Part shown: in pieces, positions 12,624-20,705 of the stretch | How positions within the stretch are numbered: the stretch's first letter is position 1 | Layout of the letters: each line of letters begins with the position of its first letter | IMG/VR virus record: IMGVR_UViG_3300018428_000153 | Span: 1 to 26,208 of that record | Strand: one strand, 5' to 3' | Source: a virus | DNA: 26,208 nt | Translations under genes and position numbers: made by a program | Notes under the pieces: model-generated | Told to the model about the DNA's origin: nothing | Databases searched by the model: none | The model's input: the letters and a program-made list of their open reading frames with translations, nothing else

Positions 12624-14379
12624 TATAGAAACTGACGGACTTTTAGAGAGTGTTACTAAGATACATTGTATTGTTGCCAGAGATGTCAGCGACAATGATA
12701 AAGAGTACATTTTTAAAGAGGACACTATTGGAGATGGTATAGAATTTCTACAGAAAGCAGAAGTTCTAATTGGACATAACATTATATGTTTTGATTTACC
12801 AGTCATAAAAAAATTATATGGTGTAGAACCAAAAGCAATAGTGGTTGATACCCTTGTACTGGGTAGATTATATTTTCCAGATAGAAAAAATAGAGATTTT
12901 AAACTATTTAGAAAAGGTAATTTACCACCACAACTTATAGGCTCACATAGTCTAAAAGCTTGGGGGTATAGAATAGGTATAAGCAAAGGGAAGTTTGCAG
13001 AAGAAAGTGACTTCTCTGTTTTTTCTGAAGATATGTTACAATATTGTCAACAAGATGTTTGGCTAAATACTTGTCTGTATAAAAAATTTGAGAACATAAA
13101 ATACTCTCAAGATGCAGTTAAGTTGGAACATAGAATTCAAGAAATTTTGTTTGCACAACAAGAACACGGCTTTCCATTTAATGAAGAGGCAGCACAAAAG
13201 CTTTTTTCTAAATTAAATGACGAGAGGTGTCTCATTGAGACAGACTTGAAGAAAGACATATCTGCTTGGGTACACGAAGAAGAGTTTGTACCAAAAGTTA
13301 ATAGTAAAAAATATGGATATGAAAAAGGTGTACCTACTATAAAGAGAACTGTTACTGAGTTTAATCCAAATAGTAGAGAACATATAGCCAGAATGCTACA
13401 AGAAAAGTATGACTGGAAGCCAAAAATTTTTACAGAGACTGGATTACCTAAAGTAGATGAACGAGTTCTTAGTTCTTTGGATTATCCAGAGGCAAAAGTA
13501 CTAACTAAATATTTAACAATACAAAAAAGGCTAGGACAACTTGCAGAGGGTAAACAAGCTTGGTTGAAACTAGTAAAGAAAGGAAAGATAAATGGATATG
13601 TTAACCCAATGGGAACATACACTTCGAGATGCACACACAAGAACCCAAATATGGCTCAAATACCTAGTGTCAAAGCTGAATATGGGGTGGATTGTCGTAG
13701 TTTGTTTTATGCTAATGATGACTACAGCCTTATGGGGTGCGATGCTAGTAGTTTGGAGTTGCGTTGCTTATCCCACTATATGGCTAACTGGGATGATGGT
13801 CGATATGGTAAGCAGGTTGTTAACGATGACATCCATACAATTAACCAAAATGCAGCAGGGTTACCAACTCGTGATAATGCCAAAACTTTTATCTATGCTC
13901 TCATTTATGGGGCAGGGAACGAAAAACTTGGTAAGATTATTGGCAAAGGTAGCCAAGAGGGTAGCAGGATAAAAGCAGATTTCTTTAAAAAGATACCTGC
14001 ATTAAAAAACCTAACAGAATCTGTTCAAAAAACTGCAGAGAATGGGTATATTTTTGGTATTGATAAAAGAAGAATACCAGTTATGCACCCACACGCAGCA
14101 CTAAATACTCTTCTCCAAAGTTGTGGAGCAATTTTAACAAAACGATGGATTGTTATATTTCACGATTTGTTAAAAGAAAGAGGCTATATAGATGGTTGTT
14201 GTTATAAACAAGTAGCCTATGTACACGATGAAGTGCAAGTATTAGTTAAAAAACATAAAGGAGAGGAAATTGGTAAAATCTGTGTCGAAGCAATCAAAAA
14301 AGCAGGAGAATATTACAACCTCAGAGTCCCCCTTGACGGAGAGTTCAAAATTGGAAAGAACTGGGCTGAGACCCACTAA
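12607..14379 (+). CDS. DNA polymerase (T7 gp5-like, family A)
   Basis: 590 residues (T7 gp5 has 704). N-terminal 3'-5' exonuclease with DIETDG (D6, E8). Polymerase motif A DASSLELRCLSHYM from D379, motif B RDNAKTFIYALIYGAG from R422, motif C VHDEVQV with D541. The shorter length suggests a reduced thumb or thioredoxin-binding region, so the processivity factor may differ from T7. Palindrome copy 14 encodes residues 208-212. The start overlaps the end of the helicase gene; the 3' end overlaps the next gene by 29 bases. Confidence 0.97.
   Translation: MKLVFDIETDGLLESVTKIHCIVARDVSDNDKEYIFKEDTIGDGIEFLQKAEVLIGHNIICFDLPVIKKLYGVEPKAIVVDTLVLGRLYFPDRKNRDFKLFRKGNLPPQLIGSHSLKAWGYRIGISKGKFAEESDFSVFSEDMLQYCQQDVWLNTCLYKKFENIKYSQDAVKLEHRIQEILFAQQEHGFPFNEEAAQKLFSKLNDERCLIETDLKKDISAWVHEEEFVPKVNSKKYGYEKGVPTIKRTVTEFNPNSREHIARMLQEKYDWKPKIFTETGLPKVDERVLSSLDYPEAKVLTKYLTIQKRLGQLAEGKQAWLKLVKKGKINGYVNPMGTYTSRCTHKNPNMAQIPSVKAEYGVDCRSLFYANDDYSLMGCDASSLELRCLSHYMANWDDGRYGKQVVNDDIHTINQNAAGLPTRDNAKTFIYALIYGAGNEKLGKIIGKGSQEGSRIKADFFKKIPALKNLTESVQKTAENGYIFGIDKRRIPVMHPHAALNTLLQSCGAILTKRWIVIFHDLLKERGYIDGCCYKQVAYVHDEVQVLVKKHKGEEIGKICVEAIKKAGEYYNLRVPLDGEFKIGKNWAETH
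13228..13242. repeat. 15-bp palindrome, copy 14
   Basis: TGTCTCATTGAGACA inside the DNA polymerase gene, read C-L-I-E-T (residues 208-212), in the region between exonuclease and polymerase domains. Confidence 0.95.
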
Positions 14380-14812
14380 GAAGACTCGCAAAGACTTTGA
14401 TATTGACCTTGCTTTTGGAAAGCTACACGAAGATAAGATTCTCGATATGCTTGAGAATAAAAAGATTGAAGTAAAAACAGAAAGAGATGTGTGGACTCGT
14501 TCTGGTAATATAGCAATCGAATTTGAAAGTTATGGTAAACCAAGTGGCATTGCAGCTACTAAAGCTGACTACTGGTTTCATAATCTTTCAGTAGGTAGTC
14601 AAGTTTTTTGTACACTTGTATTTGATGTAAAAGTATTGAAACAAGTTATAAAGAATTTAGATTACGAAAAAATAGTAAATGGTGGTGATAATTATGCATC
14701 AAAAATGTACTTAATTAATTTATCAAAACTATTTGCAAAAGACACACTAAAACTTTATAAAAACCTAGTACCAAAGATTGGAGAAAAAAATGGAAAAAGT
14801 ACTACTGATTGA
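14351..14812 (+). CDS. PD-(D/E)XK-like nuclease, conserved phage protein
   Basis: 153 residues if started at TTG 14351, which has GGAG nine bases upstream; no ATG or GTG is better placed. After a basic N-terminus come FDIDLAFGKLHED, then KKIEVKTERDVW and GNIAIEFESYGKPSG, and ADYW. The order D-x-x-F-G-x-x-x-E, then E-V-K and E-x-E-S, fits a PD-(D/E)XK nuclease core (E-V-K as the ExK motif). Homologous uncharacterised nuclease-like proteins sit near polymerase genes in marine podoviruses. Role may be in host DNA degradation or recombination. The start is uncertain. Confidence 0.75.
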   Translation: MERTGLRPTKKTRKDFDIDLAFGKLHEDKILDMLENKKIEVKTERDVWTRSGNIAIEFESYGKPSGIAATKADYWFHNLSVGSQVFCTLVFDVKVLKQVIKNLDYEKIVNGGDNYASKMYLINLSKLFAKDTLKLYKNLVPKIGEKNGKSTTD

Positions 14813-15611
14813 CGGAGACATTGTAGCTTATCAAGCTGCATCTGCCTCAGAACATCCTATACAATGGGATGATGACCTCTGGACTCTACATAGTTATGAG
14901 TCTGAGACTAATCAGAAAGCTGATGAGATTATAGATAGTCTTATGGAGCAATCTGGTTGTAAAAAGAAAATGATTTTTCTTTCTGGTAAAAAAGTATTTA
15001 GGAAAGAAATAGATACTGAATATAAAGCAAACAGAATTGATAAAAGAAAACCTATGGGTTTAGCTGCAGTTCGTGCTCATCTAAAAAAGAAGTATAGAGC
15101 AAAATCTATGGAACATCTTGAGGCTGATGATTTGCTTGGTATTTATGCCACAAAAGACCCAGACAAATATATTATATGGTCACCAGATAAAGACCTAAGA
15201 CAAATTGCAGGACAACATCTTATAGATGGAGAAGTAGTAACCATAGAAAAGAATGTTGCTATGAAAAACTTTTACAAACAAATATTGACTGGTGATGTAG
15301 CTGATAACTATAAAGGAGTTAGAGGTATTGGCGAAGTTACTGCTGAGAAACTTTTGACACCAAAAGATGGAACAGAGGCTGATGAAAACTGGTTTTGGGC
15401 ACAAGTTACTAATGCCTACAGAAAAGCCAAGATGTCAGAAGAAGATGCAATAAAGACTGCAAGATTAGCACATATTTTAACTGTAGACACAATGAATACT
15501 CTTTGGAGTCCTCCTATGGCTCAGTTAGATATTGTTGAGTTTTCTTCTCCTACTAATATGAAAATACATAAGAATGCTAATATGTTAGATGTATTTGACT
15601 TAGGCGATTAA
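14790..15611 (+). CDS. 5'-3' exonuclease (T7 gp6-like)
   Basis: 273 residues from ATG 14790 (MEKVLLIDGDIVAYQAA), preceded by GGAGAAAAAA. LIDGD near the N-terminus, EADDLLG (about residue 112), SPDKDLRQI, and GDVADNYKGVRGIGEVTA (metal-binding aspartates and a helix-hairpin-helix) are the marks of the FEN/5'-3' exonuclease family. In T7 gp6 removes RNA primers and degrades host DNA to nucleotides, which here would feed the ribonucleotide reductase and replication. Its stop overlaps the next start (TAATG). Confidence 0.95.
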   Translation: MEKVLLIDGDIVAYQAASASEHPIQWDDDLWTLHSYESETNQKADEIIDSLMEQSGCKKKMIFLSGKKVFRKEIDTEYKANRIDKRKPMGLAAVRAHLKKKYRAKSMEHLEADDLLGIYATKDPDKYIIWSPDKDLRQIAGQHLIDGEVVTIEKNVAMKNFYKQILTGDVADNYKGVRGIGEVTAEKLLTPKDGTEADENWFWAQVTNAYRKAKMSEEDAIKTARLAHILTVDTMNTLWSPPMAQLDIVEFSSPTNMKIHKNANMLDVFDLGD

Positions 15612-15862
15612 TGTATTATAATATTGTTAAAGCTATGAGAGAAGACAAAATAAATAATCCATCGCACTATACACATTCTAAGATGGAGTGTATAGATGTA
15701 ATCAAAGAAATGACTGGAGATGGTTTTGAACATTACCTTAGAGGTAACATCATAAAGTATTTGTGGAGATGTAACCACAAAAACGAAAGTCCAGTAGAAG
15801 ATTTGAAAAAAGCAAATTGGTATCTTAATCGTTTAATAACACTTAAAGAGGAGGGCAAATGA
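15611..15862 (+). CDS. DUF3310 family protein
   Basis: 83 residues. NNPSHYTHSKMECIDVIKEM, then GFEHYLRGNIIKYLWRCNHK and EDLKKANWYLNRLI, is the DUF3310 pattern (H-Y, E-C-I-D-V, R-G-N-x-x-K-Y-L-W-R, D-L-x-K-A). The family is widespread among phages, usually beside nucleotide or replication genes; its activity is not established. The first residues (MYYNIVKA) could be an extension, since ATG 15635 also fits the family, but TAATG coupling to the exonuclease favours 15611. It overlaps the reductase gene by four bases. Confidence 0.88.
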   Translation: MYYNIVKAMREDKINNPSHYTHSKMECIDVIKEMTGDGFEHYLRGNIIKYLWRCNHKNESPVEDLKKANWYLNRLITLKEEGK

Positions 15863-17739
15863 TGATGAATGTTTACCAGAAATTTATAGCAATATCTCGC
15901 TATGCTAGATTTATTGAAGAAGAACAAAGGCGAGAAACTTGGGAAGAAAGTGTTGACAGATATGTTGATTACTTTGCTAAGAAGCTACCCAAGGCAGAAA
16001 AACAACTAAGACAATATTCTGTCTTTATGAAAGACCTTGAAGTAGTACCATCAATGAGAGCCATTATGTCAGCAGGTCCTGCGTTAGATAGGGATAATAT
16101 TGCAGGTTACAACTGTTCTTATATGACTGTTGATGACCCAAAAGCATTTGACGAATGTCTGTATGTTCTTATGTGTGGTACTGGTGTTGGTTTTTCTGTT
16201 GAAAGAAAATGTGTGGAAAAGTTACCAGATATACCAGAGTGTCTCAATGAGACAGAAGAAGTCTTTGTAGTAGAAGACAGTAAATTAGGTTGGGCAAAAG
16301 GTTTGCGAAAACTAATTTCTAGATTGTATGCAGGAGAGATTCCAAAATGGGATTTGTCAAAAATAAGACCTGCAGGTGCAAGACTTAAAACATTTGGTGG
16401 TAGAGCAAGTGGTCCACAACCACTAGAAAATTTATTTAGGTTTACAGTCAACACATTTAAAAAAGCTGCAGGAAGAAAGCTAACAAGTATAGAAGCACAC
16501 GATGTTATGTGTGCAGTAGCTGCTGCAGTTGTAGTAGGTGGTGTCCGTAGGTCAGCTATGATTAGTTTGTCAGATATGGTAGATGATAGGATGCGTAACT
16601 GTAAGATGGGAGACTGGTGGACTGAGAATGTTAATAGGTCATATGCTAATAATAGTATTGCTTACAATAGAAAACCAGAAATGGGTGGATTTATAAAAGA
16701 GTGGGCTGCTCTATATAGTTCTAAATCTGGAGAACGAGGAGTGTTTAACAGACAAGCAGCTAAAGAACAATCAAAAAAAACTGGTAGGAGAAACCACGAT
16801 TACTATTTTGGAACTAACCCTTGTGGTGAAATAATTTTACGACCATCTCAATGTTGTAATCTTTCTGAAATAATTATTAAACCAAAAGATGATTTAGAAA
16901 CTCTTAAAGTAAAAGCAGAGGTTGCATCTTTTCTTGGTACAATACAATCTACTCTTACTGACATAAGATATCTTAGACCTATATGGAAAAAGAATATGGA
17001 AGAAGAAAGATTGTTAGGTGTTTCTATGACTGGTATTTTAGATAATGAGTTATTAGCTGATGTAGATAAAGTTACTAACACAGATGTATTAACTCAATTA
17101 AAACAAGTAGTTATAGACACAAATAAAAAGTGGGCAAAAATATTAGGAGTAAATCAGAGTACTGCTACAACTTGTGTTAAACCTAGTGGTACAGTATCTC
17201 AATTAGCTGATTGTGCATCTGGTATACATCCAAGATATTCTGATTATTATATTAGAAGAGTAAGAACAGATACTAAAGACCCTCTTGCAGAATGGATGAT
17301 AAAAGAGGGAGTGCCGTATGAAAAAGATTCTTACAACCCTCATAACTATGTATTTTCTTTTCCAATACAAAGTCCAACACATAGTAAAAAGAAAGAGGAA
17401 TTAAATGCTATTGACCAACTTAAACTTTGGAAAGCTTACAGAGAAAATTGGTGCGAGCATAATCCATCAATTACTGTATATGTAGGAGAAGAAGAATGGA
17501 TGGAAGTAGGTGCATATGTATATGAGCATTTTGATGACATATGTGGTGTTTCATTTTTACCAAAAGAAGATGATTCTCACTCGTATGTACAAGCACCATA
17601 TGAAAAAATAAATAACTTGCAATTTAAAAAGTTATCTGATAATATGCCTACAATTGATTTCTCAAAGTATAGAGAAGTCAAGGATATGACTACTAGTTCT
17701 CAAGAGTTAGCTTGTACTGGTAATTCGTGTGAATTATAG
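15859..17739 (+). CDS. nrdJ: class II (adenosylcobalamin-dependent) ribonucleotide reductase
   Basis: 626 residues, similar to monomeric Lactobacillus leichmannii-type reductase but shorter. C86 (GYNCSYM) and C333 (QCCNLSE) fit the redox pair, C322 and E324 in NPCGEI the radical cysteine and its partner, and C619/C624 (CTGNSC) the C-terminal shuttle cysteines. It reduces ribonucleotides to deoxyribonucleotides using B12, so the host must supply cobalamin. Common in marine podophages, absent from T7. Palindrome copy 15 encodes residues 128-132 in an apparent loop. A terminator follows, ending the replication block. Confidence 0.93.
   Translation: MMMNVYQKFIAISRYARFIEEEQRRETWEESVDRYVDYFAKKLPKAEKQLRQYSVFMKDLEVVPSMRAIMSAGPALDRDNIAGYNCSYMTVDDPKAFDECLYVLMCGTGVGFSVERKCVEKLPDIPECLNETEEVFVVEDSKLGWAKGLRKLISRLYAGEIPKWDLSKIRPAGARLKTFGGRASGPQPLENLFRFTVNTFKKAAGRKLTSIEAHDVMCAVAAAVVVGGVRRSAMISLSDMVDDRMRNCKMGDWWTENVNRSYANNSIAYNRKPEMGGFIKEWAALYSSKSGERGVFNRQAAKEQSKKTGRRNHDYYFGTNPCGEIILRPSQCCNLSEIIIKPKDDLETLKVKAEVASFLGTIQSTLTDIRYLRPIWKKNMEEERLLGVSMTGILDNELLADVDKVTNTDVLTQLKQVVIDTNKKWAKILGVNQSTATTCVKPSGTVSQLADCASGIHPRYSDYYIRRVRTDTKDPLAEWMIKEGVPYEKDSYNPHNYVFSFPIQSPTHSKKKEELNAIDQLKLWKAYRENWCEHNPSITVYVGEEEWMEVGAYVYEHFDDICGVSFLPKEDDSHSYVQAPYEKINNLQFKKLSDNMPTIDFSKYREVKDMTTSSQELACTGNSCEL
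16240..16254. repeat. 15-bp palindrome, copy 15
   Basis: TGTCTCAATGAGACA in the ribonucleotide reductase gene, read C-L-N-E-T (residues 128-132), between an ERKCVEKLPDIPE stretch and an acidic EEVFVVED stretch. Confidence 0.95.
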
Positions 17740-17768
17740 TTATATTTCTTTCTTGTCAAAATAGTGGG

Positions 17769-17806
17769 CAGAGGGGGTTATGTAATAGTAATCCTCTCTG
17801 TTTTTT
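17769..17806 (+). terminator. intrinsic terminator after nrdJ
   Basis: CAGAGGGG (17769-17776) pairs with CCTCTCTG (17793-17800), one mismatch, followed by six T residues (17801-17806). It separates the replication block from the head genes and argues that the next gene starts at 17827 and not further left. Confidence 0.75.
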
Positions 17807-17826
17807 GGACAGTATTGGAAATACCT

Positions 17827-18009
17827 ATGAAATTATTGACGGATAAACCTTTAATATCAAACGATGTGTTGAATTACTTAGAAAGGCAGTTTCCAGATAA
17901 GCTACCTAAAGACGAAAATATTTCTGTTGAAAAACTAAGATTTTTACAAGGTCAGCAGTCAGTAATTGAAAAGGTGAGACAACTAACTAACATAGATGAT
18001 GAGGAGTAA
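17827..18009 (+). CDS. hypothetical protein, 60 aa, first of the head block
   Basis: Begins MKLLTDKPLISNDVLNYLE. I chose ATG 17827 (GGAA upstream) because a longer reading from 17764 would run through the terminator. The middle and C-terminal parts (KLRFLQGQQSVIEKVRQL) look like a helical pair and the tail is acidic. Small proteins of this type are seen before the portal in related phages; they may be structural or chaperone-like. Function unknown. Confidence 0.7.
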   Translation: MKLLTDKPLISNDVLNYLERQFPDKLPKDENISVEKLRFLQGQQSVIEKVRQLTNIDDEE

Positions 18010-18015
18010 ACTACT

Positions 18016-18261
18016 ATGTGCTTTATGAAAAGTCCAAAGATGCCTGCTCCCCCACCACCCCCTGCACCTCCTGCAGCAGTACCACAAGTAACTGCAAAGG
18101 AAGTTGATTTTGAAGCTATTGATACTGATTCAGCAGCTATGAAAAAGAAAAGGGATGGTAAGAAACAGTTCCGAGTAGATAGAAAACAAAATACATTGGG
18201 AACTAATCTAGCAGAGGGAACTGGTTTATCTATACCAAAAAAACAAACTAATACTAATTAA
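18016..18261 (+). CDS. Pro-rich small head-region protein
   Basis: 81 residues. The N-terminus (MCFMKSPKMPAPPPPPAPP) carries five consecutive prolines, then APP and a Lys-rich middle (KKKRDGKKQFRVDRKQ), and it ends near GTGLSIPKK. A short Cys-Phe N-terminus followed by a Pro-rich stretch recurs in small virion-associated proteins of podophages near the portal gene. The basic middle suggests contact with DNA or capsid. It shares the (K/R)(Q/R)FRV and TG(L/I)xIP motifs with the next gene, so the two look like diverged paralogs. Activity unknown. Confidence 0.75.
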   Translation: MCFMKSPKMPAPPPPPAPPAAVPQVTAKEVDFEAIDTDSAAMKKKRDGKKQFRVDRKQNTLGTNLAEGTGLSIPKKQTNTN

Positions 18262-18275
18262 CAAGCGAGGAACAA

Positions 18276-18578
18276 ATGTTTGATTATGAAGACAAAATCC
18301 TCTCCAAAACTGTATGCTATTGTGGTGGAGGAGGAGGTGGAGGTGGTGGAGGTCCTGCCCCAAAGCCAAAAAGACAAGCTTCTACACCAGTAGCTGCTAT
18401 TGAGGGAAGAGGTTCTGCAAAAGCAGTAGATGCTGACGATGATGCAGTACCAAGTCCATCAGCACAAAGACGAAAAGACAGAATGGGAAAACGAAGATTC
18501 AGAGTTGGTCTTGATGTCAATGTAGCAAATGTTGGAGGGTCTGGAAAAACTGGTATCAACATACCAGAGTCTAGTTAA
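18276..18578 (+). CDS. Gly-rich small head-region protein
   Basis: 100 residues. After MFDYEDKILSKTVCYC come ten consecutive glycines (residues 17-26), a Pro/Lys-rich spacer, a KDRMGKRRFRVG segment and a final GKTGINIPESS. The C-terminal half parallels the previous protein, so this is probably a duplicated and diverged partner in which polyproline was replaced by polyglycine. GAGGAA precedes the ATG. The N-terminal CYC may bind metal or be lipid-like, but no lipobox is seen. Function unknown. Confidence 0.75.
   Translation: MFDYEDKILSKTVCYCGGGGGGGGGGPAPKPKRQASTPVAAIEGRGSAKAVDADDDAVPSPSAQRRKDRMGKRRFRVGLDVNVANVGGSGKTGINIPESS
18324..18353 (+). repeat. polyglycine codon tract
   Basis: Ten GGN codons, all GGA or GGT, forming a purine-rich G-tract. 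Such tracts are prone to replication slippage, so length may vary between relatives. Confidence 0.9.
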
Positions 18579-18583
18579 CCAAT

Positions 18584-18991
18584 ATGGCTAAAAAATACAG
18601 AAATATTGCAGAGGCAATAGGGATTGGAAATATGCACGGAATGGCTTATGCTTTAAGCCAAGGAGCAAAAGATATGCAATCTGCATCAGCAATACAAAAA
18701 AAATATGTAGAAGATATGGGTATACCCTATATGGCTTTTTCTGGTAATATAAAAAATAAGAATAACACTAGAGCCGTTAGTGCTGTTGTTCCTAATGAAT
18801 TTAAACAAACTAAGAAAAAGAAAACTGGGTTAAATATAACAACTGCTAATCCACAAAAAAAGAAAAAAACAGATAATCGTTTGATTAAACCTAGAAAAGT
18901 TGTAGGACTAGGTATAGAATCAAGTGGTGGTTCTACAAAGTCTAAAAATATTTCTTTGACTATGGGTGGGCTTAACATTCCGAGAGGTTAA
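18584..18991 (+). CDS. hypothetical Lys-rich protein, 135 aa
   Basis: Not recognised. The first 65 residues look folded and helical (NIAEAIGIGNMHGMAYALSQ), the rest is strongly basic and low-complexity (KKKKTGLNITTANPQKKKK) and ends TMGGLNIPRG. TGLNI and GGLNIP resemble TGLSIP and TGINIP in the two preceding proteins, so all three may share a short C-terminal binding motif. It starts six bases after the previous stop. Likely a structural or DNA-contacting head protein, by position and charge only. Confidence 0.7.
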   Translation: MAKKYRNIAEAIGIGNMHGMAYALSQGAKDMQSASAIQKKYVEDMGIPYMAFSGNIKNKNNTRAVSAVVPNEFKQTKKKKTGLNITTANPQKKKKTDNRLIKPRKVVGLGIESSGGSTKSKNISLTMGGLNIPRG

Positions 18992-18992
18992 T

Positions 18993-19106
18993 ATGATTGA
19001 AGAATATTGGAATAAAATAAAAAATAAGATGCAATGTATGAGTTGCCGTCAACCTATGTATTTAGGTATTATAGCTATTCTTTTACTTCTATTGTTGGTG
19101 TCTTAG
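18993..19106 (+). CDS. single-span membrane peptide, 37 aa
   Basis: Begins MIEEYWNKIKNKMQC, with CMSC near residue 15-18, and ends in a hydrophobic segment (YLGIIAILLLLLLVS, about residues 23-37). GAGAGG lies six bases before the ATG, and the gene fits exactly between its neighbours: one base after the preceding stop and one base before the portal start. A C-terminally anchored membrane peptide or small virion protein is likely; a lysis role is not shown. Confidence 0.65.
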   Translation: MIEEYWNKIKNKMQCMSCRQPMYLGIIAILLLLLLVS

Positions 19107-19107
19107 T

Positions 19108-20700
19108 ATGGAAAAAATTAAGTCTATAGCTAGTAGATATGCAAACCTTGCTGCTAACAGAGATTCTTTTCTGCAAAGAGCAAGAGATGCAGCAGAGTTG
19201 ACTGTACCAACTCTTATGCCACCAGAGGGTCATACTGGTTTTACTAACTATAAAACACCTTACCAAGCAGTTGGTGCAAGAGGTGTAAACAATCTTGCTA
19301 GTAAATTATTACTTACTCTTTTACCACCTAATTCACCTTTCTTTAGATTAATTATTGATGATTTTGATATAGAAAAAATAGCAGGTAAAGAAGCAAGAGG
19401 AGCAATTGAAGAGGCTCTGTCTAGAATAGAAAGAACATCAATGCAGGAAATAGAATCAACTGCAATTCGTGTTCCAGTATATGAAGCATTAAAACAATTA
19501 ATTGTAGCAGGTAATGCTTTATTGTTTTTCCCAAAAACTGAGGGAGCAATGAAAGTATTTAGGTTAGATAGATATGTTGTAAAAAGAGACACGATGGGTA
19601 ATGTAATGGAGGTTATAACTAAAGAGTCTGTATCTCCACTTATGTTACCAGAAAAAGCACGAATAATGCTTACTCAAGCAGATAATATTACTCAAGAAAG
19701 AGAAGCAGATTATAATAACAAAAACCTTGATTTATATACTTATGTCTGTCGTAAGGAAGATAAGTTTCATATACATCAAGAAGTAAAAGGTATGGTTGTA
19801 CCAGACTCAGAGGGTTTTTATCCCTTAAACAAAAGTCCATTTATTCCATTACGATTTACTAGAATTGATGGTGAAGATTATGGTCGTGGGTTTGTAGAAG
19901 AATACATAGGTGATTTAAGAAGTCTTGAAGCTTTAACTAGAGCCATTGTAGAGGGTAGTGCTGCTTCTTCTAAAGTATTATTCTTAGTTAGACCTAACGG
20001 AACAACAAAACAAAATACACTAGCAAAAGCACCAAATGGAGCAATTGTACAAGGTGATGCAAATGATGTAACAACTTTGCAGGTAAACAAATTTAATGAT
20101 TTTAGAGTAGCACAAGAAACTGGATTAAGAATTACTGAACGATTATCTTTTGCTTTCTTACTTAATTCTTCTGTACAAAGACAAGCTGAACGAGTAACTG
20201 CAGAAGAAATAAGATTTATGGCACAAGAATTAGAAAGTGCACTTGGTGGTACTTATTCTATTCTTAGTCAAGAGTTTCAGTATCCACTAGTTGAGTTACT
20301 ATTAGATAGGCTAGAGAAAAAGAAAAAGATGCCTAAAATGCCAAAAGATACAGTCAAACCACAGATTGTAACTGGGCTTGAGGCTTTAGGAAGAGGACAA
20401 GATTTAAATAAATTAGCACAATTTTTACAATATCTACAACCATTAGGACCAGAGACTATCGCTTCTAGTCTTAATGTTGATGATTATATAGATAGACTAG
20501 GAGCATCGTTAGGAATTGATACTGGAGGTTTAATAAAAACACCAGAGCAAAAACAAGCAGAACAAGAACAAATGATGCAACAACAATCTATGAATAAACT
20601 AGAAGACACTATTTCTGGTATGGCACAAAAAGGTGCATTACCAATAACCGAGAAAGCATTGGAACAAGTACAGCAACAAACTGACCAAGGAGTTGAATAA
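19108..20700 (+). CDS. portal protein (head-tail connector, T7 gp8-like)
   Basis: 530 residues, close to T7 gp8 (536). Features of podophage portals: an N-terminal AANRDSFLQRARDAAELTVP, YQAVGARGVNNLASKLLLTLLPPN, a central YGRGFVEEYIGDLRSLEAL and RVTAEEIRFMAQELESALGG, and a Gln-rich C-terminus. It forms the dodecameric ring at the head vertex through which DNA is packaged and to which the tail tubular protein binds. The next gene is the scaffold, as in T7. Confidence 0.95.
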   Translation: MEKIKSIASRYANLAANRDSFLQRARDAAELTVPTLMPPEGHTGFTNYKTPYQAVGARGVNNLASKLLLTLLPPNSPFFRLIIDDFDIEKIAGKEARGAIEEALSRIERTSMQEIESTAIRVPVYEALKQLIVAGNALLFFPKTEGAMKVFRLDRYVVKRDTMGNVMEVITKESVSPLMLPEKARIMLTQADNITQEREADYNNKNLDLYTYVCRKEDKFHIHQEVKGMVVPDSEGFYPLNKSPFIPLRFTRIDGEDYGRGFVEEYIGDLRSLEALTRAIVEGSAASSKVLFLVRPNGTTKQNTLAKAPNGAIVQGDANDVTTLQVNKFNDFRVAQETGLRITERLSFAFLLNSSVQRQAERVTAEEIRFMAQELESALGGTYSILSQEFQYPLVELLLDRLEKKKKMPKMPKDTVKPQIVTGLEALGRGQDLNKLAQFLQYLQPLGPETIASSLNVDDYIDRLGASLGIDTGGLIKTPEQKQAEQEQMMQQQSMNKLEDTISGMAQKGALPITEKALEQVQQQTDQGVE

Positions 20701-20705
20701 ACATT

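Noticed and set aside
17764-17826. Longer N-terminus for the 60-aa protein
   Set aside because: The extension runs across the terminator stem at 17769-17806 and would depend on a GTG without a ribosome binding site.
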